From: Clostridium sp.
GTDB lineage: Bacteria > Bacillota > Clostridia > Clostridiales > Clostridiaceae
Assembly (NCBI GenBank): GCA_028692255.1
Contig: JAQUXS010000008.1
Span: 1-49,635 of the forward strand
DNA: 49,635 bases
Direction: 5' to 3'
Positions within the stretch are counted from its first letter, which is position 1. The number at the start of each line of letters is the position of its first letter. Shown here in pieces: positions 6,036-13,521 of the stretch. The notes beneath the pieces were generated by a model. It saw only the letters and a program-made list of their open reading frames with translations. It was not told the origin of the DNA and searched no databases. The position numbers and the translations under genes are program-made.

Positions 6036-6659
6036 TTAAAATAATTTTTTAAAACAATTATTACATATAATTATTTTGCCCTTATTTGCAGAAATAGCAT
6101 CATCTTTTTTTATAATTTTATGGCATATTTCACATCTAAGGTTTTCATCAGTATATTTATTAGATGGATTTGGGGAATTCTTAATCCTTTTTCTGTTTGA
6201 TGGTGGTGAATATGTGATAGGTTCATTTTTAATTTGGTTTTTATTCACTGTATATTCTATATGATAGCTGCTTTCTCCAAATAACTCCAATTCAAATCTT
6301 GGAGCTTTAGAATCATAAAATTCTTCAATCATTATTCTTCTAATTTGAGCATCATTTATAATAAGTCCGCTTTTTTCAATACCATCGAATATGCTTTTTG
6401 TTATGTTAACAGTATCTGGGTGACGTTTTGAACTTTTATAGTAAACTTTTAAAATGGCAATAAGAGCTTCGTCTAAAACTGTATTGGGATTTTGAACTCG
6501 TGTTTCATAAGCTATTTCTTCCTCATATATAGCATATCTATCGTGATATTTACCAGAATTATAAGGAAGTATTGCTCGTCCTTGCAAATTAAAAAGTTTA
6601 AAATTTGATTTTGAAATTGGAGATCCATTCACTACTACTTTTGCGTAACAATTTTCCAT
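6036..6659 (-). CDS. RusA-like resolvase fold with C-terminal zinc ribbon
   Basis: A 207-residue protein. Residues 8-125 follow the RusA Holliday-junction resolvase layout: NGSPISK near 11-17, HPDTVNITKSIFDGI at 80-94, and INDAQI at 101-106. In RusA the central motif is DxDN plus a later D-D. Here the first Asp (82) and the later Asp (103) are kept, but the middle Asp is Val84. After a Pro/Asn-rich linker (145-172), four cysteines (176, 179, 199, 202) form a CxxC-CxxC zinc ribbon, which is unusual for RusA. No phage genes surround it. It is the first gene of a two-gene minus-strand unit with the MutS-like ATPase. Activity is uncertain. Confidence 0.65.
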   Translation of the reverse strand: MENCYAKVVVNGSPISKSNFKLFNLQGRAILPYNSGKYHDRYAIYEEEIAYETRVQNPNTVLDEALIAILKVYYKSSKRHPDTVNITKSIFDGIEKSGLIINDAQIRRIMIEEFYDSKAPRFELELFGESSYHIEYTVNKNQIKNEPITYSPPSNRKRIKNSPNPSNKYTDENLRCEICHKIIKKDDAISANKGKIIICNNCFKKLF

Positions 6660-6835
6660 TATTTAAATACCTCATTTATGTAAATCCATATTGTTATAAA
6701 CATTATACCACAGGGATTAAAGGTGAAATAATTAAAAATTTAAAAACATAATTAATTTGCCTATACAAAGATGCATTTTTATGTAAATTAAGATATAATC
6801 TATAGGAGACTTTTAAAACTAGTGGAGGAATGAAT

Positions 6836-7432
6836 ATGGCGATTACTAGAAAAAATTCAATATATAGTAAAGTAAAAAACAAAAATGATATAATAGTTCA
6901 AATAATAACGGCATTAATGCTTATATTTTCAATTATTGTGTATTACTTTACAAAGAGTAAAGATGTAACAATGGTTGTAGTTGTAATATGTTTTTTTTGT
7001 ATCCCTTTTTTGCGCAAAAATAAAAGTGTTTATAACTACAAAATGAACATAAACAAGATAGTTTCAAATGAACTTTTGAAATTGAACAATAAGTATGTTA
7101 TTTATAATGATATACTTATTGATGAAGATGGAAATAATATAAATCAGCTTGTATTATCGGAGTTTGGTATATTCTGCATACAAACGGAAGAATCTTATAC
7201 AAAAGATGCTTCAAATTCAATGCTAAATTTATTGAAAGATAAAGGCTTAGATGATTCTAAGGTTTATCCCATTATTGTACGTGAAGAAGATAAAAGTAAA
7301 GAAATAAAAGAATCAGATAACATAGCTGTAATTGAGCCAAGAAAAATACTTGGATTTATTAATAGCAAAAAGGAAAAAGTAATAGACAAAAATAATATTA
7401 AAATTATTGAAGACGCAATAAAAAACAATTAA
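6836..7432 (+). CDS. Membrane protein with degenerate NERD-like domain
   Basis: A 198-residue protein with two N-terminal hydrophobic segments (about residues 20-60) and then a cytosolic domain. The pattern ELLKLNNKYVIYNDILIDEDG and LVLSEFGIFCIQTEE resembles the start of NERD nuclease-related domains (conserved y-x-i-hD, vs-x-GifvIe-x-K). The Lys expected after the Glu is not evident, so catalysis is doubtful. I chose ATG 6836 over the in-frame ATG at 6830 because GGAGG (6824-6828) is 7 nt from the former and only 1 nt from the latter. It is followed at once by tsaD, probably as one transcript. Confidence 0.55.
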   Translation: MAITRKNSIYSKVKNKNDIIVQIITALMLIFSIIVYYFTKSKDVTMVVVVICFFCIPFLRKNKSVYNYKMNINKIVSNELLKLNNKYVIYNDILIDEDGNNINQLVLSEFGIFCIQTEESYTKDASNSMLNLLKDKGLDDSKVYPIIVREEDKSKEIKESDNIAVIEPRKILGFINSKKEKVIDKNNIKIIEDAIKNN

Positions 7433-7447
7433 AAGGAAATGAAGTAT

Positions 7448-8458
7448 ATGAAAATATTATCAATAGAGAGCAGTTGTGATGAAACCTCTGCTGCAGTAGT
7501 TGTAGATGGAAGAGAAGTGCTGTCAAATGTAATATCTTCTCAAATTGCAATACATACTAAATTTGGAGGGGTAGTTCCCGAGGTAGCGTCAAGAAAACAT
7601 ATAGAGGCAATTGCACCTGTTGCAGACAAAGCTTTAGAAGATGCACATTTAACTTTAGATGAAATTGATGCAGTTGGTGTAACTTATGGACCAGGTCTTA
7701 TTGGAGCTTTATTAGTTGGAGTGCAATATGCAAAAGGGTTAGCTTATGCAATAAAGAAGCCTCTAATTAGGGTGAATCACATAGAGGGACATATAAGTGC
7801 AAACTTTATACAGTATAAAGATTTAAAGCCGCCTTTTGTATGTCTTGTTGTATCAGGAGGCCATACTTATGTTGTGTACATGAAGGATTATGGAGAGTTT
7901 GAAGTTATGGGACAAACAAGAGACGATGCAGCAGGTGAAGCTTTTGATAAAGTTGCAAGAGCTATAGGACTTGGATATCCAGGAGGACCAAAGATTGATA
8001 AACTCGCAAAAGAGGGAAATGAGAATGCTATAAAGTTCCCAAAAGTAAATTTCCATGAAAAGTCTTTAGATTTTTCTTTTAGTGGAATAAAATCTTATGT
8101 ATTAAATTATCTAAATAAAAAGGAAATGAAGGGTGAAAGCGTAAATAAAGCAGATTTAGCAGCTTCTTTCCAAAAAACTGTATCAGATTTTCTGGTTAAA
8201 AATGCAATGGAAGCCTGTAGAATAAAAGGAACGGATAAAATTGCAGTGGCAGGAGGAGTTGCATCAAACTCTAAAATAAGAGAATCTATGATTGAAGCAG
8301 GAAATAAAGCTGGTGTTAAGGTTCTTTTCCCAGAACCTATATTGTGTACTGATAATGCTGCTATGATAGGTAGTGCAGCATATTTTGAATATATGAAGGG
8401 AACAAAAACACCTTTTGATTTCAATGCAGTTCCAAATCTTAAATTAGGTGAAAGATAA
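7448..8458 (+). CDS. tsaD: tRNA N6-adenosine threonylcarbamoyltransferase TsaD
   Basis: A 336-residue enzyme that transfers threonylcarbamoyl from its adenylate to A37 of ANN-decoding tRNAs, acting with TsaB and TsaE. It starts with the family signature [14 protein letters not shown], has the metal-binding VNHIEGH near residue 110, VSGGHTY, and the C-terminal [12 protein letters not shown] and CTDNAAMIG. Length is normal. The start is set at ATG 7448 rather than 7439 because AAAAGGA (7431-7437) abuts the earlier ATG and is well spaced from the later one. The tsaB and tsaE partners are not in this window. Confidence 0.96.
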   Translation: MKILSIESSCDETSAAVVVDGREVLSNVISSQIAIHTKFGGVVPEVASRKHIEAIAPVADKALEDAHLTLDEIDAVGVTYGPGLIGALLVGVQYAKGLAYAIKKPLIRVNHIEGHISANFIQYKDLKPPFVCLVVSGGHTYVVYMKDYGEFEVMGQTRDDAAGEAFDKVARAIGLGYPGGPKIDKLAKEGNENAIKFPKVNFHEKSLDFSFSGIKSYVLNYLNKKEMKGESVNKADLAASFQKTVSDFLVKNAMEACRIKGTDKIAVAGGVASNSKIRESMIEAGNKAGVKVLFPEPILCTDNAAMIGSAAYFEYMKGTKTPFDFNAVPNLKLGER

Positions 8459-8513
8459 CAAAATTAATTAAAAATAATTGTTTGTTTTATTTTAAAATTG
8501 ATATAATAAGTGG

Positions 8514-8551
8514 GTAGCAGCTTCAATTGTGAGTTGGGGCTGCTACTTTTT
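8514..8551 (+). terminator. Rho-independent terminator
   Basis: GTAGCAGC (8514-8521) pairs with GCTGCTAC (8539-8546), followed by T5. It terminates the NERD-like/tsaD transcript. Confidence 0.88.
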
Positions 8552-8576
8552 ATATTTTATGTATAATAATATTATA

Positions 8577-8640
8577 TTGACATTAACTTATAAGCAGTAT
8601 AATATAGTTCGTATAAAAACTGTTCGTTAATGAACTATAT
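8577..8640 (+). promoter_or_regulatory. Promoter with inverted-repeat operator for the MarR gene
   Basis: TTGACA (8577-8582) and TATAAT (8598-8603) are 15 nt apart. A 9-bp inverted repeat follows at once: ATATAGTTC (8602-8610) and GAACTATAT (8632-8640). TTCGTTAATGAA lies inside its right half. The position over the transcription start fits autorepression by the MarR protein encoded next. The sites are seen; binding is inferred. Confidence 0.6.
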
Positions 8641-8657
8641 TAAGAGGAGATGTTTAT

Positions 8658-9116
8658 GTGGATTACAATAATTTTAATATAAAACAGGCAGGAGAAATTG
8701 TTCAATCTTTTATGAAAATTACTAGAACTTTGACAAAGTTAGCATCGCAAAATGCTGAGAGTTTAGGACTCACTTTACAACAAATGGGGATTTTAAACTT
8801 AATTAGTGCTAATCCTGAAATTACGCTTAAAGAGATAACAGATAAATTAAAGCTTCCTAAAAGTACAGTTAGCATTAATGTTAGTAACTTGGTTGATTTA
8901 GGGCTTATTAACAGGACAATTATTAAAGAAAATCGAAGGGAAATTCATTTAACTTCCACGCTGATGGGTAGGGAGTTGTCAAAAAAATCTTCCCAAAATG
9001 CTTTATCATATAGAGCTATGGCTTTGGCATTAGAAAAAATACCTAAGGAAGATATCAAAGTTCTAATTGAAACACATAAAGAACTTTTGAATTATCTGAA
9101 AGATTTTAAGCTATAA
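8658..9116 (+). CDS. MarR-family transcriptional regulator
   Basis: A 152-residue winged-helix regulator. The core runs from about residue 30 to 135, with LTLQQMGILNLI, then the recognition-helix region ITDKLKLPKSTVSINVSNLVDLGLI and wing NRREIHLTSTLMG. It starts at GTG 8658 with GAGGAG 8 nt upstream; the overlapping ATG at 8656 is out of frame. MarR proteins usually repress their own and neighbouring genes until a ligand binds. The CPBP protease gene starts 63 nt downstream on the same strand and is the likely co-regulated target. Confidence 0.85.
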   Translation: MDYNNFNIKQAGEIVQSFMKITRTLTKLASQNAESLGLTLQQMGILNLISANPEITLKEITDKLKLPKSTVSINVSNLVDLGLINRTIIKENRREIHLTSTLMGRELSKKSSQNALSYRAMALALEKIPKEDIKVLIETHKELLNYLKDFKL

Positions 9117-9179
9117 TCTAATAATTTTCCTAAAAAACGTACAAGTTCAAAATAGATTAGTAAGAAAGGATAGAATATA

Positions 9180-9935
9180 ATGTTAAGGTTATATTTGAGT
9201 GCTAAATTAATTAGTATATTAATTATTATTGCTATTATTTTAAAAATTATAACTAAAATCAGTCCTTTTAATAAATACGATTACAATATTAGAAGGGCAA
9301 AAAAGTCTGGAATTTTAAGTTTAATAGTAATAAGCATATATATAATAATTGGAATAGTATACTTAATAATTCTAAAAAAATACTTCATGAACTATCCTGC
9401 AAAAGACATACTCTTTATGCAATCAGTAGAATATTTACTTGAATTATCTTTAGTTATAGCAATAGTTATTTTAACGAAAGAAGGAATTGCTAGTTTAAGT
9501 GTAACAAAAAATAATGTATTTAAATCAATTATTGTTGGAATATTTTCAGGAGTTATTTACTTTGTATTAATAAAAAATACTTTTAAAATAAATGAGACTA
9601 TGAATATTATATCTCTTGATAGTTTTTATAATTTTATTTTTCAGTTTATAGTTGGATTTGTAGAAGAAACTATTTTTAGAGGATACCTTCAAACTAGATT
9701 AACTTATTGGCTTGGTACATTAAGAGGATGGTTGCTAACGTCAGCAATTTTTACACTTTCACATTTACCTAATTACTTAATTTTAGGAGGAATGAACTTT
9801 TATAGTTTATTGATAATAGTTTTTTTAGGTTTACTTTTGGGATACACAAGAATAAAAACTAAAAGTATAATTGCAGGTTCAATATTTCATGCACTTCTTA
9901 ATTGGTTAGGAAGAATAATACATATAGTAGGGTAA
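9180..9935 (+). CDS. CPBP-family intramembrane glutamic protease
   Basis: A 251-residue membrane protein with about six to eight hydrophobic segments. The C-terminal half carries the CPBP (CAAX protease/bacteriocin processing) motifs: EETIFRGYLQTRL near residue 162, the FTLSHLPN His near 194, and FHALLNWLG near 236. Family members cleave within membranes; in Gram-positives many act in peptide maturation or immunity to bacteriocins. AGAAAGGA precedes the ATG. It lies downstream of the MarR regulator and just before degraded peptide-like sequence at 9960-10150. Confidence 0.8.
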   Translation: MLRLYLSAKLISILIIIAIILKIITKISPFNKYDYNIRRAKKSGILSLIVISIYIIIGIVYLIILKKYFMNYPAKDILFMQSVEYLLELSLVIAIVILTKEGIASLSVTKNNVFKSIIVGIFSGVIYFVLIKNTFKINETMNIISLDSFYNFIFQFIVGFVEETIFRGYLQTRLTYWLGTLRGWLLTSAIFTLSHLPNYLILGGMNFYSLLIIVFLGLLLGYTRIKTKSIIAGSIFHALLNWLGRIIHIVG

Positions 9936-9959
9936 AGATAAAATTTATTAATATTTTAG

Positions 9960-10150
9960 CAAGGGTGCTATGAGGAAAGCAATTTTTGTGGAGGAAAGTT
10001 ATATCATGGTTATGGAATAGGAAATTCTCTTTTTAAAGTTGCAGGAGAAGTAGTACACTTGTTGGAACTTGAGTGGTAGAATAATTTTTTACTAGCCCAA
10101 GAGGAGTTAGTGAAGCTTTAGGAGTAGTTGGTGAATCTAAATACATATAA
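9960..10150 (+). other. Possible remnants of a small peptide gene
   Basis: Two open fragments in different frames lack good starts. 9960-10079 encodes 39 residues with CGGKLYHGYGIGNSLFKVAG, and the piece ending at 10150 reads SPRGVSEALGVVGESKYI. The non-random Gly-rich composition and position after a CPBP protease would fit a decayed bacteriocin-like peptide. This is weak inference; nothing else is seen in the 9936-10198 gap. Confidence 0.2.
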
Positions 10151-10198
10151 TTTTGAAATCAAGTGAGGTAAATTTGGTATTAAGATTAAGATTGGAAA

Positions 10199-10972
10199 GT
10201 GATAAAATTGACAGAAATATATAGATCCATAAATCATATTTTACTGTTAGATGACTACAATGATCCTAAATTGCATAAGCATTTTGCAAAGCACTTAATT
10301 ATAAGTTTGAAGGACAAGATAAATTGTGTGATTGAAGAAAAAAGTATAAGTTGCAATGCGATTTTAATTAATTCTAATATTATGCATACTATAGATAGTA
10401 AAAATCAGCAAGTGCTTGTTTTTTTATTTGATGAAACTTCTGATATTGCTGAAGAATTTCAAGAACAATATTTTAAGGACAGACAGTTTGTAGTATTGCC
10501 TAAAGAAAATGCAAAGGAAATAGTGAAAATATGGAGTCAATTTATTAAGTGTAAGAAAGAAAATATTACATATGCATACAAGAAAACTTTTAAGAAAATT
10601 ATGGAGGTGTGTAATGTTAAGATTAAAATTACTTTAAATAAGGACGATAGAATAAAAAGTACTATAGAGTATTTAAATTGTATAGATTATATACCTGAGG
10701 ATATTTTAGATAAACTTGCAAGACATGTATTTTTGTCAAAAAGCCGATTATCACATTTGTTTAAAGAGCAGGTTGGAATATCTTTAAACCAGTTTTTAGT
10801 AATTACAAAAATGAGAAAGACTTATGAGTATTTAGATAAAGGGTACAATATTACAGATGCAGCTATTAAGGCTGGTTTTAATAGTTCTTCACATTTTGCT
10901 AATACAAATAAGGCAATGCTTGGCTTAACAGCTAATGAGTTAAAAAAGGATATGCGTTATATTGTAATATAA
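10199..10972 (+). CDS. AraC-family transcriptional regulator
   Basis: A 257-residue protein with a divergent N-terminal sensor half. The C-terminal double helix-turn-helix (about 160-255) includes LARHVFLSKSRLSHLFKEQVG, ISLNQFLVITKMRKTYEYL, and the second motif ITDAAIKAGFNSSSHFANT. The start is ambiguous: GTG 10199 or TTG 10208. The latter has GGAAAG better spaced. The N-terminal residues HKHFAKHLIISLK suggest a cupin-like fold without all metal ligands. The downstream alpha/beta hydrolase is separated by a terminator-like hairpin but could be its target. Confidence 0.85.
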   Translation: MIKLTEIYRSINHILLLDDYNDPKLHKHFAKHLIISLKDKINCVIEEKSISCNAILINSNIMHTIDSKNQQVLVFLFDETSDIAEEFQEQYFKDRQFVVLPKENAKEIVKIWSQFIKCKKENITYAYKKTFKKIMEVCNVKIKITLNKDDRIKSTIEYLNCIDYIPEDILDKLARHVFLSKSRLSHLFKEQVGISLNQFLVITKMRKTYEYLDKGYNITDAAIKAGFNSSSHFANTNKAMLGLTANELKKDMRYIVI

Positions 10973-11015
10973 TAGCGCTTATTTGCAAGTAAATTATGAA
11001 TATAGAAGTTAAAAT

Positions 11016-11051
11016 AAAGGCATGGCTTTGAATTGAGCAATGTCTTTTTTT
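11016..11051 (+). terminator. Probable terminator
   Basis: AAAGGCATGGCT (11016-11027) pairs with AGCAATGTCTTT (11036-11047), with one mismatch and one G-U, followed by more T. It separates the AraC and hydrolase genes. Confidence 0.6.
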
Positions 11052-11068
11052 GATGGGAGGAGTTTTGA

Positions 11069-12253
11069 ATGAAAAAGGATAAAGTAATATTTTCTCGAGG
11101 TGTATATAATTTAAATAAAGATCCAAATTTTAATTATCAATTGAATCGTGTAGTTATGTGGAATGAAGGAGATATAGAAGATATTAAGAAAGTTGCAGGT
11201 AGAATTTATAACAGCGAAACCTGGAAGCAGGAATTAATTAAATTAGGGGATACTGCCATATCAGAAGAAAGAATCAAAGAATCAATTGCATATTACAGAA
11301 TGAGCGAATTCTTTATGTATGATGGTGATCCAGATAAAAAGAAATACTATATGAAGGCTTCAAAGCTTTTTTATGATTACTATAAAGAATATTTTGAAGA
11401 TGGAACGGTAAAAAAATATGAAGTACCTTACGAAGATGTTAAACTTCCAGTGATGTATGCTAAAGCTGTTGGAGAAAAAAAGGATACTATTTTACTTCAT
11501 GGAGGAAATGATTCTTACTATGAAGAGTTCTTTTTTGCAATGTTATATTTAGCTGAGAATGGTTTTGACGTTTATTTGTTTGAGGGACCAGGTCAAGGTG
11601 GAGTTATGAGGGTACAAGGAAAGTCTTTCACATATCAGTGGGAAAAACCAGTAAGTGCAATTTTGGATTATCTGAAACTTTGTGATTTGACAATAATGGG
11701 AGCATCTCTTGGTGGTATGTTAGCTCCTCGTGCTGCTGCTTTTGATAAAAGAATTAAAAGAGTAGTGGCATGGTCAATTTTTCCTAATTTTCTTGATGTT
11801 ATAATGGCTATGATAATTAAAAGGCAAAAACTATTTTTTAATATATGTATGAAACTAAAGGCAAAGGAAATTATTAATTTTATTTATAAAGTGATAATGA
11901 GTAAAGATGAAATGTTAAAATGGGGAGTAGAACATGGAATGTATGCATATGATGCTAAAACACCCTATGATTATCTTATGAAATTAAATAAATTTCAGAT
12001 GATAGATGTTGGACCAAAGATTACACAGGATTTTTTGGTCATTGGAGCTAGTAAAGATCATTTTATAAATTGCAAGTTATTTAAAGAGGAAATGGATGCA
12101 CTAATTAATGTACATTCTTTAACATTTAGATTGTTTACGGAAAAAGAAGATGCCGGGAATCACTGTAATATGGGTAATACAAAATTACTATTGGATTCGG
12201 TTATAAATTGGATTGAGATGATGATTAGAAAAGAAGAAAATATAAATAGATAA
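11069..12253 (+). CDS. Alpha/beta-hydrolase
   Basis: A 394-residue serine hydrolase. After an N-terminal helical region of about 130 residues, the core holds LLHGGNDSYYEE (oxyanion loop, near 144), the nucleophile elbow MGASLGGM with Ser near 213, GASKDHFIN with the likely catalytic Asp near 329, and GNHCNMGN with the His near 365. The helical N-terminal extension resembles FrsA/DUF1100-type hydrolases. The substrate is unknown. GGGAGG sits well before the ATG. The gene follows an AraC regulator and ends at a bidirectional terminator. Confidence 0.8.
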   Translation: MKKDKVIFSRGVYNLNKDPNFNYQLNRVVMWNEGDIEDIKKVAGRIYNSETWKQELIKLGDTAISEERIKESIAYYRMSEFFMYDGDPDKKKYYMKASKLFYDYYKEYFEDGTVKKYEVPYEDVKLPVMYAKAVGEKKDTILLHGGNDSYYEEFFFAMLYLAENGFDVYLFEGPGQGGVMRVQGKSFTYQWEKPVSAILDYLKLCDLTIMGASLGGMLAPRAAAFDKRIKRVVAWSIFPNFLDVIMAMIIKRQKLFFNICMKLKAKEIINFIYKVIMSKDEMLKWGVEHGMYAYDAKTPYDYLMKLNKFQMIDVGPKITQDFLVIGASKDHFINCKLFKEEMDALINVHSLTFRLFTEKEDAGNHCNMGNTKLLLDSVINWIEMMIRKEENINR

Positions 12254-12280
12254 AATATAATGTATCTATTTTTATTTACT

Positions 12281-12308
12281 AACTAGAGTATACAATGCTC
12301 TAGTTTTT
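12281..12308. terminator. Bidirectional terminator
   Basis: AACTAGAG (12281-12288) pairs with CTCTAGTT (12298-12305) followed by T. The right arm contains the stop codon of the minus-strand gene at 12300, so the two convergent genes share it. Confidence 0.75.
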
Positions 12309-12461
12309 CTTTTTTGAAAAGTCCAGTGAACAAAATAATAGTGCTAAACATAAGTATGTAAATCCCATTGTTATTTTGTGGTCAACAAAATCCAATATTG
12401 CTACAACTCCAAATAATGCTCCTGAAATAAAATTTACATGATTGCTAATTTTCTTTTTCAT
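12300..12461 (-). CDS. Small two-segment membrane protein
   Basis: A 53-residue protein beginning MKKKISNHVNFISGALFG and ending DFSKKKN. Two hydrophobic stretches (about 11-24 and 32-46) are bounded by Lys-rich ends, a plain inside-positive hairpin membrane protein. GGAGAA lies 6 nt before the ATG at 12461. It is convergent with the hydrolase gene and ends inside the shared terminator. The family is not recognised. It accounts for part of the 12254-12641 stretch; in the rest only promoter-like AT-rich sequence is seen. Confidence 0.6.
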   Translation of the reverse strand: MKKKISNHVNFISGALFGVVAILDFVDHKITMGFTYLCLALLFCSLDFSKKKN

Positions 12462-12641
12462 AAAATTCTCCTTTAAGAAAAATAATGTATATTAAAATTA
12501 TTATAATGCATATTTTGGTACAATAATAGATAACATACGCCATAATATTAAGTTTTTTTACCTATTGTAATTATTTGTAATTTAAACTATAATATGTAAC
12601 TAGAGAGAGTACAAATTAGTTCAAGGAGGGGGAAGCATAAT

Positions 12642-13328
12642 ATGCTCACGCAGCTACGAATGAATAATGACAATTTAAAAAAAAGCGCTAGTATTGAAAA
12701 AGGATCTAAATATATAAGGAAAAGGGCATTTTCCATAATAATTTTCTTCTTAGCTTTACTTATTCTATTTAATGTATATATATATAGCGTTGATCTTAAA
12801 AAAATTAATGATGTAAATATAGTTATACTAAATAAATTGTGTCTAAACAGTATTATAATAGGTATTTTGCTTGGAGCGTTAATAGCACTGTTTTCAATTT
12901 TGTGGTATGAGCAAAAAATAAAAGAATATAAATATAATGATTATGTTAAAAGTTATGCAAGAATTTTTAAAGCCGATATGGAAAGAAGCAGAAGACTTTT
13001 TAAAAATAAAAGATTTGAATTTATGAAAATAAATAATGTTACAATTATGAGAAGTTGGCTTCAGTCATTTGGATATATATCAAAGGAACTTGATTATGAA
13101 CAAATTCAAGAGCTTGTAAACTATTATTCTAAAATAGACAAGCTTATTGATTATGAGAAAAAAATAAATGAGCATCTTGAAAGAATGCAGTGTGTAAAAT
13201 TAAAGGATTACCCATATATGAGAGAGTACAAGGAACTCATAGCAGGCTTTACCTTTGAAATAAGTAATCTCTTTAAAATTAAAACACAAAACTTAATGAA
13301 AAAATTGGAATATCTTTGTAAGGAATAA
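12642..13328 (+). CDS. Hypothetical membrane protein with cytosolic helical domain
   Basis: A 228-residue protein. Two transmembrane segments (about residues 29-48 and 68-87) are joined by a short loop and followed by a charged, mostly helical domain of about 140 residues rich in Lys, Glu and Tyr. No conserved motif is recognised. GGAGGGGG lies about 9 nt before the ATG. It is monocistronic, between the hydrolase region and the his operon, with a terminator at 13343. It could be a small sensor or scaffold, but nothing in the sequence shows this. Confidence 0.6.
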   Translation: MLTQLRMNNDNLKKSASIEKGSKYIRKRAFSIIIFFLALLILFNVYIYSVDLKKINDVNIVILNKLCLNSIIIGILLGALIALFSILWYEQKIKEYKYNDYVKSYARIFKADMERSRRLFKNKRFEFMKINNVTIMRSWLQSFGYISKELDYEQIQELVNYYSKIDKLIDYEKKINEHLERMQCVKLKDYPYMREYKELIAGFTFEISNLFKIKTQNLMKKLEYLCKE

Positions 13329-13342
13329 ATGGGTTTTACATA

Positions 13343-13381
13343 ACACAAGCTATAAATAAATTGAGGCTTGTGTTTATTTTT
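13343..13381 (+). terminator. Rho-independent terminator
   Basis: ACACAAGC (13343-13350) pairs with GCTTGTGT (13366-13373), followed by TTATTTTT. Confidence 0.82.
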
Positions 13382-13432
13382 GAATTTTTTTATGTGCATA
13401 AAGATATTTGTGATTATAAGTGTAAAAATGTA

Positions 13433-13467
13433 TTGACATAAGCTAAAATGTCTGTTAATATTTTAGC
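13433..13467 (+). promoter_or_regulatory. his operon promoter with overlapping inverted repeat
   Basis: TTGACA (13433-13438) and TAATAT (13456-13461) are spaced by 17 nt, a good sigma-A promoter about 55 nt before hisZ. GCTAAAAT (13442-13449) and ATTTTAGC (13460-13467) form a perfect 8-bp inverted repeat across the spacer and -10 box, a likely repressor operator. There is no room for a T-box leader, so control is more probably by a DNA-binding repressor. Confidence 0.65.
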
Positions 13468-13521
13468 ATGATAAAGTAATAAAGCAGTGAATTAAATTGC
13501 GGTGAATTAATGGAGGGGCTT

